A stretch of 64,000 bases of DNA from positions 1 to 64,000 of the forward strand of contig JAUXWT010000090.1 in the NCBI GenBank assembly GCA_030681475.1. Direction: 5' to 3'. Positions 8,296 to 16,807 of this stretch are shown piece after piece; within the stretch, counting starts at the first letter, position 1; each line of letters begins with the position of its first letter. The notes under the pieces were generated by a model. It had not been told where the DNA came from and ran no database searches. It saw only the letters and a program-made list of their open reading frames with translations. The translations under genes were made by a program, and so were the position numbers. Source of the stretch: Bacteroidales bacterium. GTDB lineage: Bacteria; Bacteroidota; Bacteroidia; Bacteroidales; FEN-979.

Positions 8296-9314
8296 AGATT
8301 TAACAGAATTACTACTCCGGTGATCACTACGTTTAAAATAGCGATCGGGATCAACGATTTCCATCCGAGTTTCATCAGCTGGTCGTAACGGAAGCGCGGC
8401 AATGTCCAACGGACCCACATGAAAATGAAGCCGAAAAAGGTAATCTTGGTAAAGAGGACCATAAAGCTGACCAAGGCAAAAACATTGGGTGAAAGCCCGA
8501 GTTTATCCAATCCGGGGAAATGGTACCCTCCAAGAAAAAGTGTCGCCATCACGGCGCCGGAAATGAACATATTGATATATTCCGCAAAGAGATAAAAGCC
8601 GAGTTTCATGCTGCTGTATTCCGTATGGTAGCCGCCTACCAGTTCGGTCTCACATTCGGGCAGGTCGAACGGGGCGCGGTTTGTTTCGGCGAAAGCGCAT
8701 ATCAGGAAGATCAGGAATCCCAGGGGCTGATAAAAAATATTCCAGTTAAACCCCTGTTGCTGCGCCACGATCTCGCTCATGCTGAGCGATCCGGTCATCA
8801 TCACGATGGTGACGATCGACAAACTCATGGCCAGTTCGTAGCTGATCATCTGCGACGATGCCCGTACCGCGCCAAGCAGTGCGTATTTGTTGTTGGAGGC
8901 CCATCCGCCGATCATGATGCCATACACGCCGATGGAAAGGACGGCAAAGATATAAAGGATCCCGATGTTGACATCTGCCACCTGCAGGGGATAAACGGCT
9001 CCGTTGATGACCAGGTCGGGACCCCATGGGATGGCGGCACTAATCAGCAGCGCGATAAACATGGTGAGCGAAGGACCCAGGATATAAAGGAATTTATCGG
9101 CCGAAGCGGGCATGAACTCCTCCTTGAAGAACAATTTTATCCCGTCGGCAAGCGGTTGAAGCAATCCCCATGGCCCGGTACGGTTCGGACCGTGGCGATC
9201 CTGGAACCAACCGGCCATTTTCCGCTCGATCAGGGTGGAATACATGGCCACGATCAGGCTTAGCAACAGGATGATGGTCGCGAGAAGGGTCTTGTATATG
9301 ATTTGTGTTGTCAT
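8292..9314 (-). CDS. nuoH: NADH-quinone oxidoreductase subunit H
   Basis: Eight-helix membrane subunit forming the quinone-binding entry of complex I, 340 residues. The family signatures RKMAGWFQDRHGPNRTGPWG (first cytoplasmic loop) and AETNRAPFDLPECETELVGG (quinone-site loop) are both present and intact. It overlaps nuoI by four bases. The gap to nuoG contains a palindromic repeat. Confidence 0.97.
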   Translation of the reverse strand: MTTQIIYKTLLATIILLLSLIVAMYSTLIERKMAGWFQDRHGPNRTGPWGLLQPLADGIKLFFKEEFMPASADKFLYILGPSLTMFIALLISAAIPWGPDLVINGAVYPLQVADVNIGILYIFAVLSIGVYGIMIGGWASNNKYALLGAVRASSQMISYELAMSLSIVTIVMMTGSLSMSEIVAQQQGFNWNIFYQPLGFLIFLICAFAETNRAPFDLPECETELVGGYHTEYSSMKLGFYLFAEYINMFISGAVMATLFLGGYHFPGLDKLGLSPNVFALVSFMVLFTKITFFGFIFMWVRWTLPRFRYDQLMKLGWKSLIPIAILNVVITGVVILLNL

Positions 9315-9315
9315 C

Positions 9316-9422
9316 TGTTTTTCAATTCAAAATGCAAAGTCAAATTTCAAATGTCAAAAATATGGAAGCAGCTAACTTAGCACAGAAATTTGAAATTTGA
9401 CTTTGCACTTTGCACATTGCAT
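9316..9422. repeat. nuo intergenic palindrome, copy 2
   Basis: Inverted repeat between nuoG and nuoH. The left arm carries AATGCAAAGTCAAATTTCAAA and the right arm AATTTGACTTTGCACTTTGC. The centre of about 40 bp differs from the other copies. Same family as 7619-7715. Confidence 0.85.
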
Positions 9423-9428
9423 TATATT

Positions 9429-10397
9429 TTATTCCGGTGGTTCCATCAATCCCTCTATAGGTTTTATGACCGATTGTTTCTTCATTTCCTCATAATGATT
9501 CGCCGAAATGACCGACTGACGCTTGATTCGCCGTGGTCCTTCGATCTCCCAATCGTTAAGCGTTTTCTTTTCATACCGGCATTCGTTGCAGATAAACTCT
9601 TCCACTTCACCAAACCGGTCTTTGCGCCCGGTAACGCGGTAAATTTCATTGCCGAACATCCACGCGGTAACTTTTCCCGTGCATGTTGAACACGAACGAT
9701 GGGCATTCATCGGTTTGAGGAACCATACGCGGCTTTTAAAACGGAATGTTTTATCGGTCAGCGCTCCAACGGGACAAACATCGATCATGTTCCCTGAAAA
9801 GTCGTTCGTAACGGAATTGCTGATAAATGTACTGATTTCCGAAACATCTCCCCGGTAAAGTATGCCGTGCAGCCGTTTATCCGTGAGTTGATCGGCTACA
9901 TAAACACAGCGATAACATAGGATACACCGGTTCATGTGGAGCTGTATGTTTTCACCGATATCTTTCACCGGGAATTCACGTCGTTCTTCCTCGGTGGCGG
10001 TTTCTTCCATTCCGTAACCGAAACTCAGATCCTGGAGGTCACATTCGCCTGCCTGATCGCAAACCGGGCAATCGAGCGGATGGTTGAGAAGCAGGAATTC
10101 AACAACCCCCTTACGGGCCTCAACCACTTCAGGCGAAGTAAGATTCTGCACCACCATGCCATCCTGCACAGGCGTGCTGCATGAAGCGACCAGCTTTGCC
10201 ATGGGCCGCGGATCCTTTACCGACGATTGGGCTACCTTGACCAGACAGGTCCGGCATTTTCCTCCTGAGCCTTTCAGGTTTGTGTAATAACACATGGCAG
10301 GGGGAACGACCTTTCCGCCGATCTTACGGGCAGCCTGAAGAATGGTGGTACCATCTTCAACCTCAACCGGGATATTATCTATCGTGACTTTTATCAT
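9429..10397 (-). CDS. nuoG: NADH-quinone oxidoreductase subunit G, short form
   Basis: Iron-sulfur subunit of the NADH-oxidising module, 322 residues. In order it shows an N-terminal 2Fe-2S ferredoxin domain with Cys residues in CYYTNLKGSGGKCRTC (cluster N1b), the His/Cys3 motif HPLDCPVCDQAGEC (N5), a CILCYRC motif and a following C/C pair for N4/N6-type ligands, and the start of a molybdopterin-oxidoreductase 4Fe4S segment (CSTCTG ... CNECRYE). The large C-terminal molybdopterin-like domain of the roughly 900-residue E. coli protein is absent. The protein ends cleanly and the operon is otherwise intact, so I read this as a natural short form rather than a truncation. Confidence 0.93.
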   Translation of the reverse strand: MIKVTIDNIPVEVEDGTTILQAARKIGGKVVPPAMCYYTNLKGSGGKCRTCLVKVAQSSVKDPRPMAKLVASCSTPVQDGMVVQNLTSPEVVEARKGVVEFLLLNHPLDCPVCDQAGECDLQDLSFGYGMEETATEEERREFPVKDIGENIQLHMNRCILCYRCVYVADQLTDKRLHGILYRGDVSEISTFISNSVTNDFSGNMIDVCPVGALTDKTFRFKSRVWFLKPMNAHRSCSTCTGKVTAWMFGNEIYRVTGRKDRFGEVEEFICNECRYEKKTLNDWEIEGPRRIKRQSVISANHYEEMKKQSVIKPIEGLMEPPE

Positions 10398-10401
10398 TTA
10401 T

Positions 10402-11778
10402 TTACCAATACTTTATACCTGTTCCCGAATCCGGAATCAACAATTCCGTATCGGATTGAATAGCTCCGTGATCTATATTCTTTACCACCTCAGGGAATTT
10501 CACATGATATACGAATTCCCTGCGGAAATGGCGGATGGCGCTTGCTACCGGCCAGGCTGCTGCATCGCCGAGCGGGCAGATCGTGTTGCCTTCAATGTTT
10601 TTGGCCACACGCACCAGAAGATCAATATCCGACATTTTACCCTCTCCGTGCTCGATCCGGTGCAAGACCTTCTCCATCCACCCGGTCCCTTCACGGCAGG
10701 GCGAACACTGCCCGCACGATTCGTGACGGTAAAAACGGGTGAGGTTCAATGTGTTGCGCACGATGCAGGCATCCTCATCCAGGACGATAAATCCGCCTGA
10801 ACCCAGCATGGTGCCGCTTTCAAAATCTCCTTCGGCGAGTGATTCAAATGTCATCAACCGCTGCTCACCCTGGGCGGTATTCAATATCAGATCAGCCGGA
10901 AGTATGGGTACCGAAGATCCGCCCGGGATCACGGCTTTTAACAATTTGTCATTGGCAATGCCTCCGCAATACCTGGGAGCGTAAATAAAGTCCTCCACCG
11001 GCAGTCCCATTTCAATTTCATAAACACCCGGGTTGTTAATATGTCCACAGGCCGAGATAAGCTTGGTGCCGGTACTTCTTCCACGTCCGATCTTCGCATA
11101 GGCCTCCCCTCCCATGTTGATGATGGGACCGACTGCCGCAAGGGTCTCCACATTATTCACCACCGTTGGGCAGCCGTAAAGCCCCTTGAATGCCGGGAAA
11201 GGCGGTTTTATGCGGGGATTGCCCCGTTTGCCTTCCAGTGATTCGAGCAAGGCGGTCTCCTCCCCGCAGATATAGGCGCCGGCGCCGGGATGGACGTATA
11301 TTTTCAGAGAGAACCCTGTTCCCAAAATCCGCTCTCCCAAAAAACCATGTTGATATGCCTCTTTGATGGCTTTTTCAAGTACACCGACAAGGTATTTAAA
11401 TTCCCCGCGGATGTAGATGTAACATGTTTCAACGCCAAGGGCATAGCTGGAAATGATCAGCCCTTCGAGGAGCAGATGCGGCAAATGGTGCATCAGGTAA
11501 CGGTCTTTGAAGGTTCCCGGTTCGCTTTCATCGGCGTTGCATACAAGATACCTTGGTTTATCTGATTTACGGTCGAGGAAACTCCATTTGAGTCCGGTCG
11601 GGAATCCGGCGCCTCCCCTTCCCCGCAGCCCCGACTTGTGCACTTCGAGACTCACTTCAGTTGCTGTCATCTCCCGCAGCGCTTTTTCCACGGCAATATA
11701 CCCGCCGTGGGCACGGTAAGTATCAAAACCCCGGATTCCCGGAATGTCAACGTTGGCTAACAGAACTTTTCCACCCAT
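10402..11778 (-). CDS. nuoF: NADH-quinone oxidoreductase subunit F
   Basis: Flavoprotein subunit of 458 residues that binds NADH, FMN and the N3 4Fe4S cluster. Visible motifs are GLRGRGGAGFPTGLKW (NADH/FMN loop), GAGAYICGEETALLESLEG (FMN site) and ESCGQCSPCREG with a later ICPLGD Cys (N3 ligands). It overlaps the end of nuoE by 22 bp, so translation of the two is likely coupled. It lies four bases before nuoG. Confidence 0.97.
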   Translation of the reverse strand: MGGKVLLANVDIPGIRGFDTYRAHGGYIAVEKALREMTATEVSLEVHKSGLRGRGGAGFPTGLKWSFLDRKSDKPRYLVCNADESEPGTFKDRYLMHHLPHLLLEGLIISSYALGVETCYIYIRGEFKYLVGVLEKAIKEAYQHGFLGERILGTGFSLKIYVHPGAGAYICGEETALLESLEGKRGNPRIKPPFPAFKGLYGCPTVVNNVETLAAVGPIINMGGEAYAKIGRGRSTGTKLISACGHINNPGVYEIEMGLPVEDFIYAPRYCGGIANDKLLKAVIPGGSSVPILPADLILNTAQGEQRLMTFESLAEGDFESGTMLGSGGFIVLDEDACIVRNTLNLTRFYRHESCGQCSPCREGTGWMEKVLHRIEHGEGKMSDIDLLVRVAKNIEGNTICPLGDAAAWPVASAIRHFRREFVYHVKFPEVVKNIDHGAIQSDTELLIPDSGTGIKYW

Positions 11779-12341
11779 GTCGAATCATCCGATTTATCGT
11801 GTTTTGCATATTCCCTGAGATCTTCAAGGAGTTTATCTACTTTTCCCGGTGTCAATTTCTCATGGAAATCAGTGTTGACCTGCAACACCGGAGCGGTGCC
11901 ACACGAGCCAAGGCACTCCACCGTCTTCAGGGTAAAAATTCCGTCAGAAGTGGTTTCACCGGGCATAATCTCCAGCATCTCCTGCAGATGCGCTAATATT
12001 TGCTCGCCTCCCGAGAGGGCACAAGGGCCTGTCTGGCAGACTTCTATCACATATTTTCCCATTTTATCGAGGTAAAACATTGAATAAAATGTGGCTACTT
12101 CATACACCTCTATGGGCTGGAGGCCAAGCAGCGATGCCACATAATCCATTACATCAACCGACAGATAACCACCCAACTCCTCCTGGGCAATATGCAACAC
12201 AGGCAACAGCGCCGATTTCTGTCGGCCTTCAGGATAACGCTTCATCAGGTCTTGCACCTTCTTCAGCGTCTCAGGCTTGAAGGAGACCTGTTTGCCCTCT
12301 TTGACGAATTGCGGATGGTTTATTATGTTGTTGTGCTCCAT
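11757..12341 (-). CDS. nuoE: NADH-quinone oxidoreductase subunit E
   Basis: Thioredoxin-like 2Fe-2S (N1a) subunit of the NADH module. The four ligands are visible as CQTGPC and CLGSCG in the second half. The N-terminal helical domain includes KYPEGR-like and LGLQPIEVYEVATFYSMF segments typical of the family. Length is 194 residues, slightly longer than usual because of a C-terminal tail that runs into the nuoF overlap. Confidence 0.96.
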   Translation of the reverse strand: MEHNNIINHPQFVKEGKQVSFKPETLKKVQDLMKRYPEGRQKSALLPVLHIAQEELGGYLSVDVMDYVASLLGLQPIEVYEVATFYSMFYLDKMGKYVIEVCQTGPCALSGGEQILAHLQEMLEIMPGETTSDGIFTLKTVECLGSCGTAPVLQVNTDFHEKLTPGKVDKLLEDLREYAKHDKSDDSTWVEKFC

Positions 12342-12348
12342 GATGTTG

Positions 12349-12448
12349 AAATTTCAAAATGCAAATGGCAAAGTCAAAAGGCAAAACTTTGTACCTGGCC
12401 AGCTATTTCCCTAATTTTGATATTTGTCTTTGCAATTTGACATTTGAT
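12349..12448. repeat. nuo intergenic palindrome, copy 3
   Basis: Inverted repeat between nuoD and nuoE. The left arm is AAATGCAAATGGCAAAGTCAA and the right arm ATTTGTCTTTGCAATTTGAC, around a distinct centre. Same family as 7619-7715, 9316-9422 and 14876-14990. Confidence 0.85.
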
Positions 12449-12452
12449 TTTT

Positions 12453-13628
12453 TTATGCATCGAGTTCACCTGCTATAACGTTCATACTGCTCATCGTCAA
12501 AATGGCATCAGACAACACCCCTCCGCGTATCATCTCCGGGTAGGCCTGGTAATAAATAAATCCCGGCCTTCGAAAATGTAGCCGGAACGGTGTCCTTCCG
12601 CCATCGCTGACCAGGTAAAACCCCAGTTCGCCATTGCCACCCTCCACCGAATGGTAAACCTCCCCAACCGGAACCTCTATTTCGCCCATGACAATTTTAA
12701 AATGCCAGATCAATGCTTCCATTTTTGAATAAACCGCCTCTTTCGGCGGCAGGTAAAACTGGGGAACATCTACGTGAAAATTACCTTCCGGCAGGTTGTC
12801 GAGTGCGTTCCGAACCAGTTTAAGGCTTTCCCAAACCTCCTGCTGCCGCACGCAGAACCGGTCGTAGGTGTCGCCATGAGTCCCTACGGGAATGGCAAAT
12901 TCAAAATCATCATAACTGCTGTATGGCGTCATCACCCGTACATCATAATCGATACCCGCAGCACGCAGGTTTGGCCCGGTAAAACCATAGTTCAGCGCGC
13001 GTTCCCCGGTAATGGGACCAACCCCGATGGTACGGTCCATGAAAATGCGGTTGCGCATCAACAATTTTTCAAACTCATGCAGGACCTTGGGAAGGTGATC
13101 AAGAAATTCCCTGATTTTTTTCACGGCCTTGAGCGACAAGTCACGTTCAAATCCGCCAATACGGCCCATGTTTGTTGTGAGCCTGGCGCCGGAAACCTCT
13201 TCATAGATCTCGTAAACTCTTTCGCGCTCCTGGAAAACATAGATAAAGACCGTCAGTGCGCCACTGTCCACGCCAACCACACTGTTACAGATCAGGTGGT
13301 CGGTGATGCGTGCCAGCTCCATCAGGATAATGCGCATGTAATCAACGCGTTTTGTGGTTTTAACACCAAGCAGTTTCTCCACGGTCATGTGCCAGCCGAG
13401 GTTGTTGATGGGTGATGAGCAGTAGTTCAGCCTGTCGGTGAGCGGGGTGATCTGGTAGTAGGGCCGGCGTTCGGCAATTTTTTCAAATGCACGGTGGATG
13501 TAACCGATGGTTTGTTCGGCATCAATGATCTTTTCGCCATCCATCTTCAGCACATTCTGGAAAATTCCATGCGTTGCCGGATGGGTGGGGCCAAGGTTAA
13601 GGGTGGTATATTGCTTTTCGTCTGTCAT
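12453..13628 (-). CDS. nuoD: NADH-quinone oxidoreductase subunit D
   Basis: The 49-kDa-type subunit of about 391 residues that lines the quinone-reduction site together with NuoB. The family pattern [10 protein letters not shown] near the N-terminus is intact and holds the quinone-site His. The [10 protein letters not shown] and [15 protein letters not shown] segments are also present. An upstream GTG at 13655 would add nine residues, but the ATG at 13628 gives the standard N-terminus ([17 protein letters not shown]). NuoC and NuoD are separate genes here, unlike the E. coli fusion. Confidence 0.96.
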   Translation of the reverse strand: MTDEKQYTTLNLGPTHPATHGIFQNVLKMDGEKIIDAEQTIGYIHRAFEKIAERRPYYQITPLTDRLNYCSSPINNLGWHMTVEKLLGVKTTKRVDYMRIILMELARITDHLICNSVVGVDSGALTVFIYVFQERERVYEIYEEVSGARLTTNMGRIGGFERDLSLKAVKKIREFLDHLPKVLHEFEKLLMRNRIFMDRTIGVGPITGERALNYGFTGPNLRAAGIDYDVRVMTPYSSYDDFEFAIPVGTHGDTYDRFCVRQQEVWESLKLVRNALDNLPEGNFHVDVPQFYLPPKEAVYSKMEALIWHFKIVMGEIEVPVGEVYHSVEGGNGELGFYLVSDGGRTPFRLHFRRPGFIYYQAYPEMIRGGVLSDAILTMSSMNVIAGELDA

Positions 13629-13637
13629 TTTATACGA

Positions 13638-13665
13638 GGCTGATATCAGCCGCACTGCGGTGCGG
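13638..13665. repeat. Two stacked palindromes in nuoC-nuoD gap
   Basis: GGCTGATATCAGCC (perfect palindrome) is followed immediately by CCGCACTGCGGTGCGG (6-bp stem). Together they fill most of the 42-bp gap between nuoD and nuoC. The second resembles the diverged last unit of the hairpin array on the other side of nuoC. Confidence 0.8.
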
Positions 13666-13670
13666 ATGTA

Positions 13671-14165
13671 TTATCTTCCAAAATATCTGTCATCTTTATC
13701 TAATCTTGTAGGGTCTTCCAGCGGGTATTCCTTGCGCATCGGAAAAAAATCCATATATTCTACATTTAAAATTCGGGTCAGGTTAGGATGTCCTTCAAAA
13801 AGGATCCCGTAAAAATCATAGGTTTCCCTTTCCATCCAGTTGGCTGCCGAAAACAGATCGGTAACGGTTGGTACGGTGAGGTTACTCAATGTAACAAACG
13901 TCTTGATGCGGATGCGTACATTTTCAGTCAGATTATGCAGGTGATAAACTACGCCAAGCGGTAAACCGCGATCGGGATAGTGAATGCCGCAGAGATCGGT
14001 AAGAAAGGTAAAGTTCATGTTTTCATTTTCCTTCAGAAAGCGGATCACCTCATGGATGACAGGTGCGGTTACAATGACGGTAAGGATATCTCCATCGGTA
14101 TCCTTTTCAAGGATATCGTGGGAGAAGCGTTTCTGGAGTTGGTCGGTTATATAGCTATTTTCCAT
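13671..14165 (-). CDS. nuoC: NADH-quinone oxidoreductase subunit C
   Basis: The 30-kDa-type subunit, 164 residues, structural partner of NuoD in the connecting module of complex I. The family signature is visible near the C-terminus: [20 protein letters not shown] followed by [14 protein letters not shown]. Length is normal for the unfused form. Palindromic modules flank it on both sides. Confidence 0.95.
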   Translation of the reverse strand: MENSYITDQLQKRFSHDILEKDTDGDILTVIVTAPVIHEVIRFLKENENMNFTFLTDLCGIHYPDRGLPLGVVYHLHNLTENVRIRIKTFVTLSNLTVPTVTDLFSAANWMERETYDFYGILFEGHPNLTRILNVEYMDFFPMRKEYPLEDPTRLDKDDRYFGR

Positions 14166-14171
14166 CTATCT

Positions 14172-14317
14172 GGGGCTCACTATTGTGAGCCCTTACGGGT
14201 TGGGGCTCACTATTGTGAGCCCTTACGGGGGGGGGCTCACTATTGTGAGCCCTTACGGGTTGGGGCTCACTATTGTGAGCCCTTACGGGTCGAGACGCAC
14301 GCGGTGCGTCTTTACGG
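14172..14317. repeat. 30-bp tandem hairpin array, nuoB-nuoC gap
   Basis: Four tandem units with an exact 30-bp period start at 14172, 14202, 14232 and 14262. Each contains the 8-bp stem GGGCTCAC, loop TATT, GTGAGCCC, and a tail CTTACGGGTT (variant CTTACGGGGG at the end of unit 2). A fifth diverged unit with stem GACGCAC/GTGCGTC and tail TTTACGG follows to 14317, directly against the nuoB stop codon. In RNA it would fold as a row of five hairpins between nuoB and nuoC. Confidence 0.95.
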
Positions 14318-14869
14318 TCAGATGCCATAGGAGGCCAGCAGGTCGCGGTACTCTGGGGAGTATCGTCGCCTGATCGATTCCTTCGCCACCAGATCCTGTA
14401 CTTTCATAAAGCCCCCGATGATCTGCTCAGGGCGGGGCGGGCAACCGGGCACGTACACATCTACAGGCACCACACAATCTATGCCCTGCAGCACACTGTA
14501 TGTATCAAAGATCCCACCGCTTGAAGCACAGGCCCCTACAGCAAGCACCCAACGGGGTTCTGCCATTTGGATGTACACCTGTTGAATAACGGGGGCCATT
14601 TTTTTTGCAATTGTTCCCATCACCATCAGCAGATCGGCCTGCCGCGGACTGAAACTCAGCCGTTCGGCTCCAAACCGCCCAAGATCATAGTGCGCGCCCA
14701 TGGTAGCCATGAACTCTATGCCGCAACATGAGGTGGCAAAAGGTAATGGCCAGATGGAGTTCTTCCGGGCCAGGCCCACCACCTTGTCGAGTGAGGTGGC
14801 AAAGATCCCCGGAGCGGAATACCCATCGGGCGGGTCTGCTTTGTTATATGTCGGGATATTTGTATCCAT
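14318..14869 (-). CDS. nuoB: NADH-quinone oxidoreductase subunit B
   Basis: Subunit carrying the terminal 4Fe4S cluster N2, which donates to quinone, 183 residues. Visible are the adjacent cysteines of CCGIEFMAT, VGACASSGG and PGCPPRPEQ, which together supply the N2 ligands. Length and motif spacing are normal. A palindromic repeat of the nuo family lies between it and nuoA. Confidence 0.97.
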   Translation of the reverse strand: MDTNIPTYNKADPPDGYSAPGIFATSLDKVVGLARKNSIWPLPFATSCCGIEFMATMGAHYDLGRFGAERLSFSPRQADLLMVMGTIAKKMAPVIQQVYIQMAEPRWVLAVGACASSGGIFDTYSVLQGIDCVVPVDVYVPGCPPRPEQIIGGFMKVQDLVAKESIRRRYSPEYRDLLASYGI

Positions 14870-14875
14870 TTAAAA

Positions 14876-14990
14876 GAATTCAAATTGTAAAAAGCAAAGT
14901 CAAATGTCAATATTTAGTGTATGGCTGCTTGACCCCATAGTTTTGCAATTTGACTTTGCAATTTGACTTTGCCATTTGCATTTTGCAATT
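14876..14990. repeat. nuo intergenic palindrome, copy 4
   Basis: Inverted repeat between nuoA and nuoB. The left arm carries AAAAGCAAAGTCAAATGTC. The right arm is duplicated (AATTTGACTTTGCAATTTGAC, then TTTGCCATTTGC); I give it in pieces. The centre contains TATGGCTGCTTGACCCCATAG, itself partly palindromic. Longest of the four copies. Confidence 0.85.
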
Positions 14991-14992
14991 TC

Positions 14993-15376
14993 TTATTCCT
15001 CCCAGTTAAGTGCCCCTTTTTTAATAATGTACCAAAATCCAAACAGTAAAAATCCGAGGAACAACAACATTTTCCAAAATCCCTCCCAGCCAAACTCCTT
15101 GAAATTTATCGCCCAAGGGTAGAAGAAAATGATCTCCACATCGAATAGCACAAATAGGATTGCGATCAAAAAGTATTTAACAGAAAAGGGAAACCGTGCA
15201 TTTCCTTTCACCTCAATACCGCATTCAAAATTCTGATCCTTGCGCAGGGTGTGAAACTTCTTGCGTTTTCCTCCGATAAAATGGGTTGCAACCATCGTAA
15301 CCGAAACAAAACCAAATGCCACGAACGATTGTATCAACACAGGCAGATAGTCTGAAGGAAAAAAATTGTTGTCCAT
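14993..15376 (-). CDS. nuoA: NADH-quinone oxidoreductase subunit A
   Basis: Three-helix subunit of 127 residues that begins the operon. The conserved cytoplasmic loop and second helix are visible: QNFECGIEV followed by FPFSVKYFLIAILFVLFDVEIIFFYPWA, whose acidic DVE residues are typical. It is the first gene of nuoA-N on the minus strand; a TACCTTTG promoter element lies 20 bp upstream of the start. Confidence 0.96.
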   Translation of the reverse strand: MDNNFFPSDYLPVLIQSFVAFGFVSVTMVATHFIGGKRKKFHTLRKDQNFECGIEVKGNARFPFSVKYFLIAILFVLFDVEIIFFYPWAINFKEFGWEGFWKMLLFLGFLLFGFWYIIKKGALNWEE

Positions 15377-15395
15377 TATTTAGAATTATTCTTGA

Positions 15396-15403
15396 CAAAG
15401 GTA
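15396..15403 (-). promoter_or_regulatory. nuo operon promoter -7 element
   Basis: On the minus strand this reads TACCTTTG, an exact match to the Bacteroidota -7 consensus TAnnTTTG. It predicts a transcript start about 10-15 bases before the nuoA ATG. No clear -33 TTTG is visible, but a perfect palindrome GTTAAAATTTTAAC lies just upstream (15423-15436) and could be an operator. Confidence 0.6.
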
Positions 15404-15518
15404 TAGATTTTTTTTAACCCGTTAAAATTTTAACAAGGAAAATCCGTAGGATTTGGAATATGAGGTTGCACAGACGCCAATTTTCTAAGTAATCCGGTTA
15501 TGTTCCATAACAAAATAT

Positions 15519-15602
15519 TTTTCTCTGTGGTTCTCTGTGTAACTCTGTGTAACAATCAATTACACTGAGGACTACGGAGGAGACACAGCGTGACACAGCG
15601 TG
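15519..15602. repeat. CTCTGTG palindromic repeat with conserved ends, nuoA to arylsulfotransferase gap
   Basis: The gap of about 420 bp (15377-15794) between nuoA and the next gene contains no coding region. Its middle is a CTCTGTG/CACTGAGG palindrome. The outer flanks, GTTCCATAACAAAATATTT (left) and CCCTTGATAACATAAC (right), match the flanks of the copy at 33546-33672 in reverse orientation. The element therefore spans about 15500-15622. Confidence 0.85.
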
Positions 15603-15794
15603 GGTTGTTCCCTTGATAACATAACATGATGAGATGAACTCTTTACCGGTAAAATCATATTCTTTACCGATTTTTGAATACCGGGTTGTTTTTCTAATAT
15701 AATTTTACTGATTGATCACAATCTTACCAATAAATTTACAATCAATTATTACTCAGTGTATTACAATAGATCATCGGCATGATAATCAAATTCA

Positions 15795-16627
15795 TTGATC
15801 ATGAAAAAAACAGATCTACCAGGTAATCGGATGAACAGGATGGTTTTTATAACCTCCATCTTATTCCTCTTTGTTATTGCTTTGAATTCTGCAACCTCGC
15901 AGACATACGACGGATATACACTTTACGCTCAGCAAGGCGGGACAAAGGCCTACCTCACTGATATGTCGGGTAATACGTATCACTCATGGACTTTCAGTTC
16001 GAGCGCCACCACCTGTTACTCATCTTACCTGTTACCTGGAGGGGTATTGCTGAGAAGTGTGAACAAGTCTGGGAATTCCTTCTCCGGCGGTCCCATTTCA
16101 GGCCAGGTGCAAAAGGTGGACTGGAGCGGGAACATTTTATGGAACTATGTTTATTCGACTACGAATTATTGCAGTCATCATGACATTCATCCGATGCCGA
16201 ATGGCAATGTACTTCTGATCGCCTATGAGCGAAAAACCGCGGCGGAGGTGACACAGGCGGGTGGCGCCTCAAGTATCGAAATGTGGCCCGATAAAATCGT
16301 TGAAATCCAGCCGTCAGGAACATCCGGCGGAACCGTAGTGTGGGAATGGCGTGTGTGGGACCATCTTATTCAAAATTACAATCCGGCAAAAAGACCATAG
16401 TACAACTACCGCGCAGGCTGCCTCACATACCGGCGGCAATTCAGGGAAAGGCGGGGATTTTCTTTACCGGTGGGGAAATCCTGCAGCTTACCAGACAGCG
16501 GGAACAACCAATTTCAATGTTGTTCATGATGCGCATTGGATTGATTCGGGTAACTCTTCCGGGACTCTATTCAATTCGAATAATCAGCGGAGATCAATCA
16601 GGAACTATGAAGATCATCAGGGAGTGA
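15795..16627 (+). pseudogene. Decayed arylsulfotransferase-like T9SS protein
   Basis: A broken paralogue of the next gene. Residues 1-200 align closely with its N-terminus (signal peptide, then MSGNTYHSWTF, GQVQKVDWSGNI and VWEWRVWDHL). After NPAK about 155 bp are missing and the frame shifts. Homology resumes in another frame with STTTAQAASHTGG and RWGNPAAYQ up to HDAHWI. A second, larger deletion then removes the propeller end and the Ig-like domains. It ends in a third frame with a T9SS-type C-terminus (GLYSIRIISGDQSGTMKIIRE; stop at 16627). Total length is 833 bp against 1,917 bp in the intact copy. I infer recent duplication and decay by deletion. Confidence 0.85.
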
Positions 16628-16807
16628 CGCCTTGTTCGTGTATAATTGACAACAATATCTTAATTCATAAAAAAAAATACATTTTTTTGCAAATTTCATA
16701 ACAGTAAAAAGAAGATCATGAAGTAATATTGCAGCCTGATAACCGGCAGAACTAAAAACCGGATATAATATTCCAATAATTCACAAACATAAATACATTT
16801 TTAACGT

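Noticed and set aside
8520-9263. Long open frame (247 codons) antisense to nuoH
   Set aside because: It is a shadow of a strongly conserved membrane gene, His-rich and Gln-rich in the way antisense frames of hydrophobic genes are.
9429-10397. NuoG as a truncated pseudogene
   Set aside because: All iron-sulfur motifs are intact, the stop is clean, nuoH follows normally, and short NuoG forms fit the rest of this operon type; I treat it as a natural variant.
14172-14317. Possible CRISPR array
   Set aside because: Units are contiguous with a strict 30-bp period and no unique spacers, each unit is itself a hairpin, and no cas genes are present.
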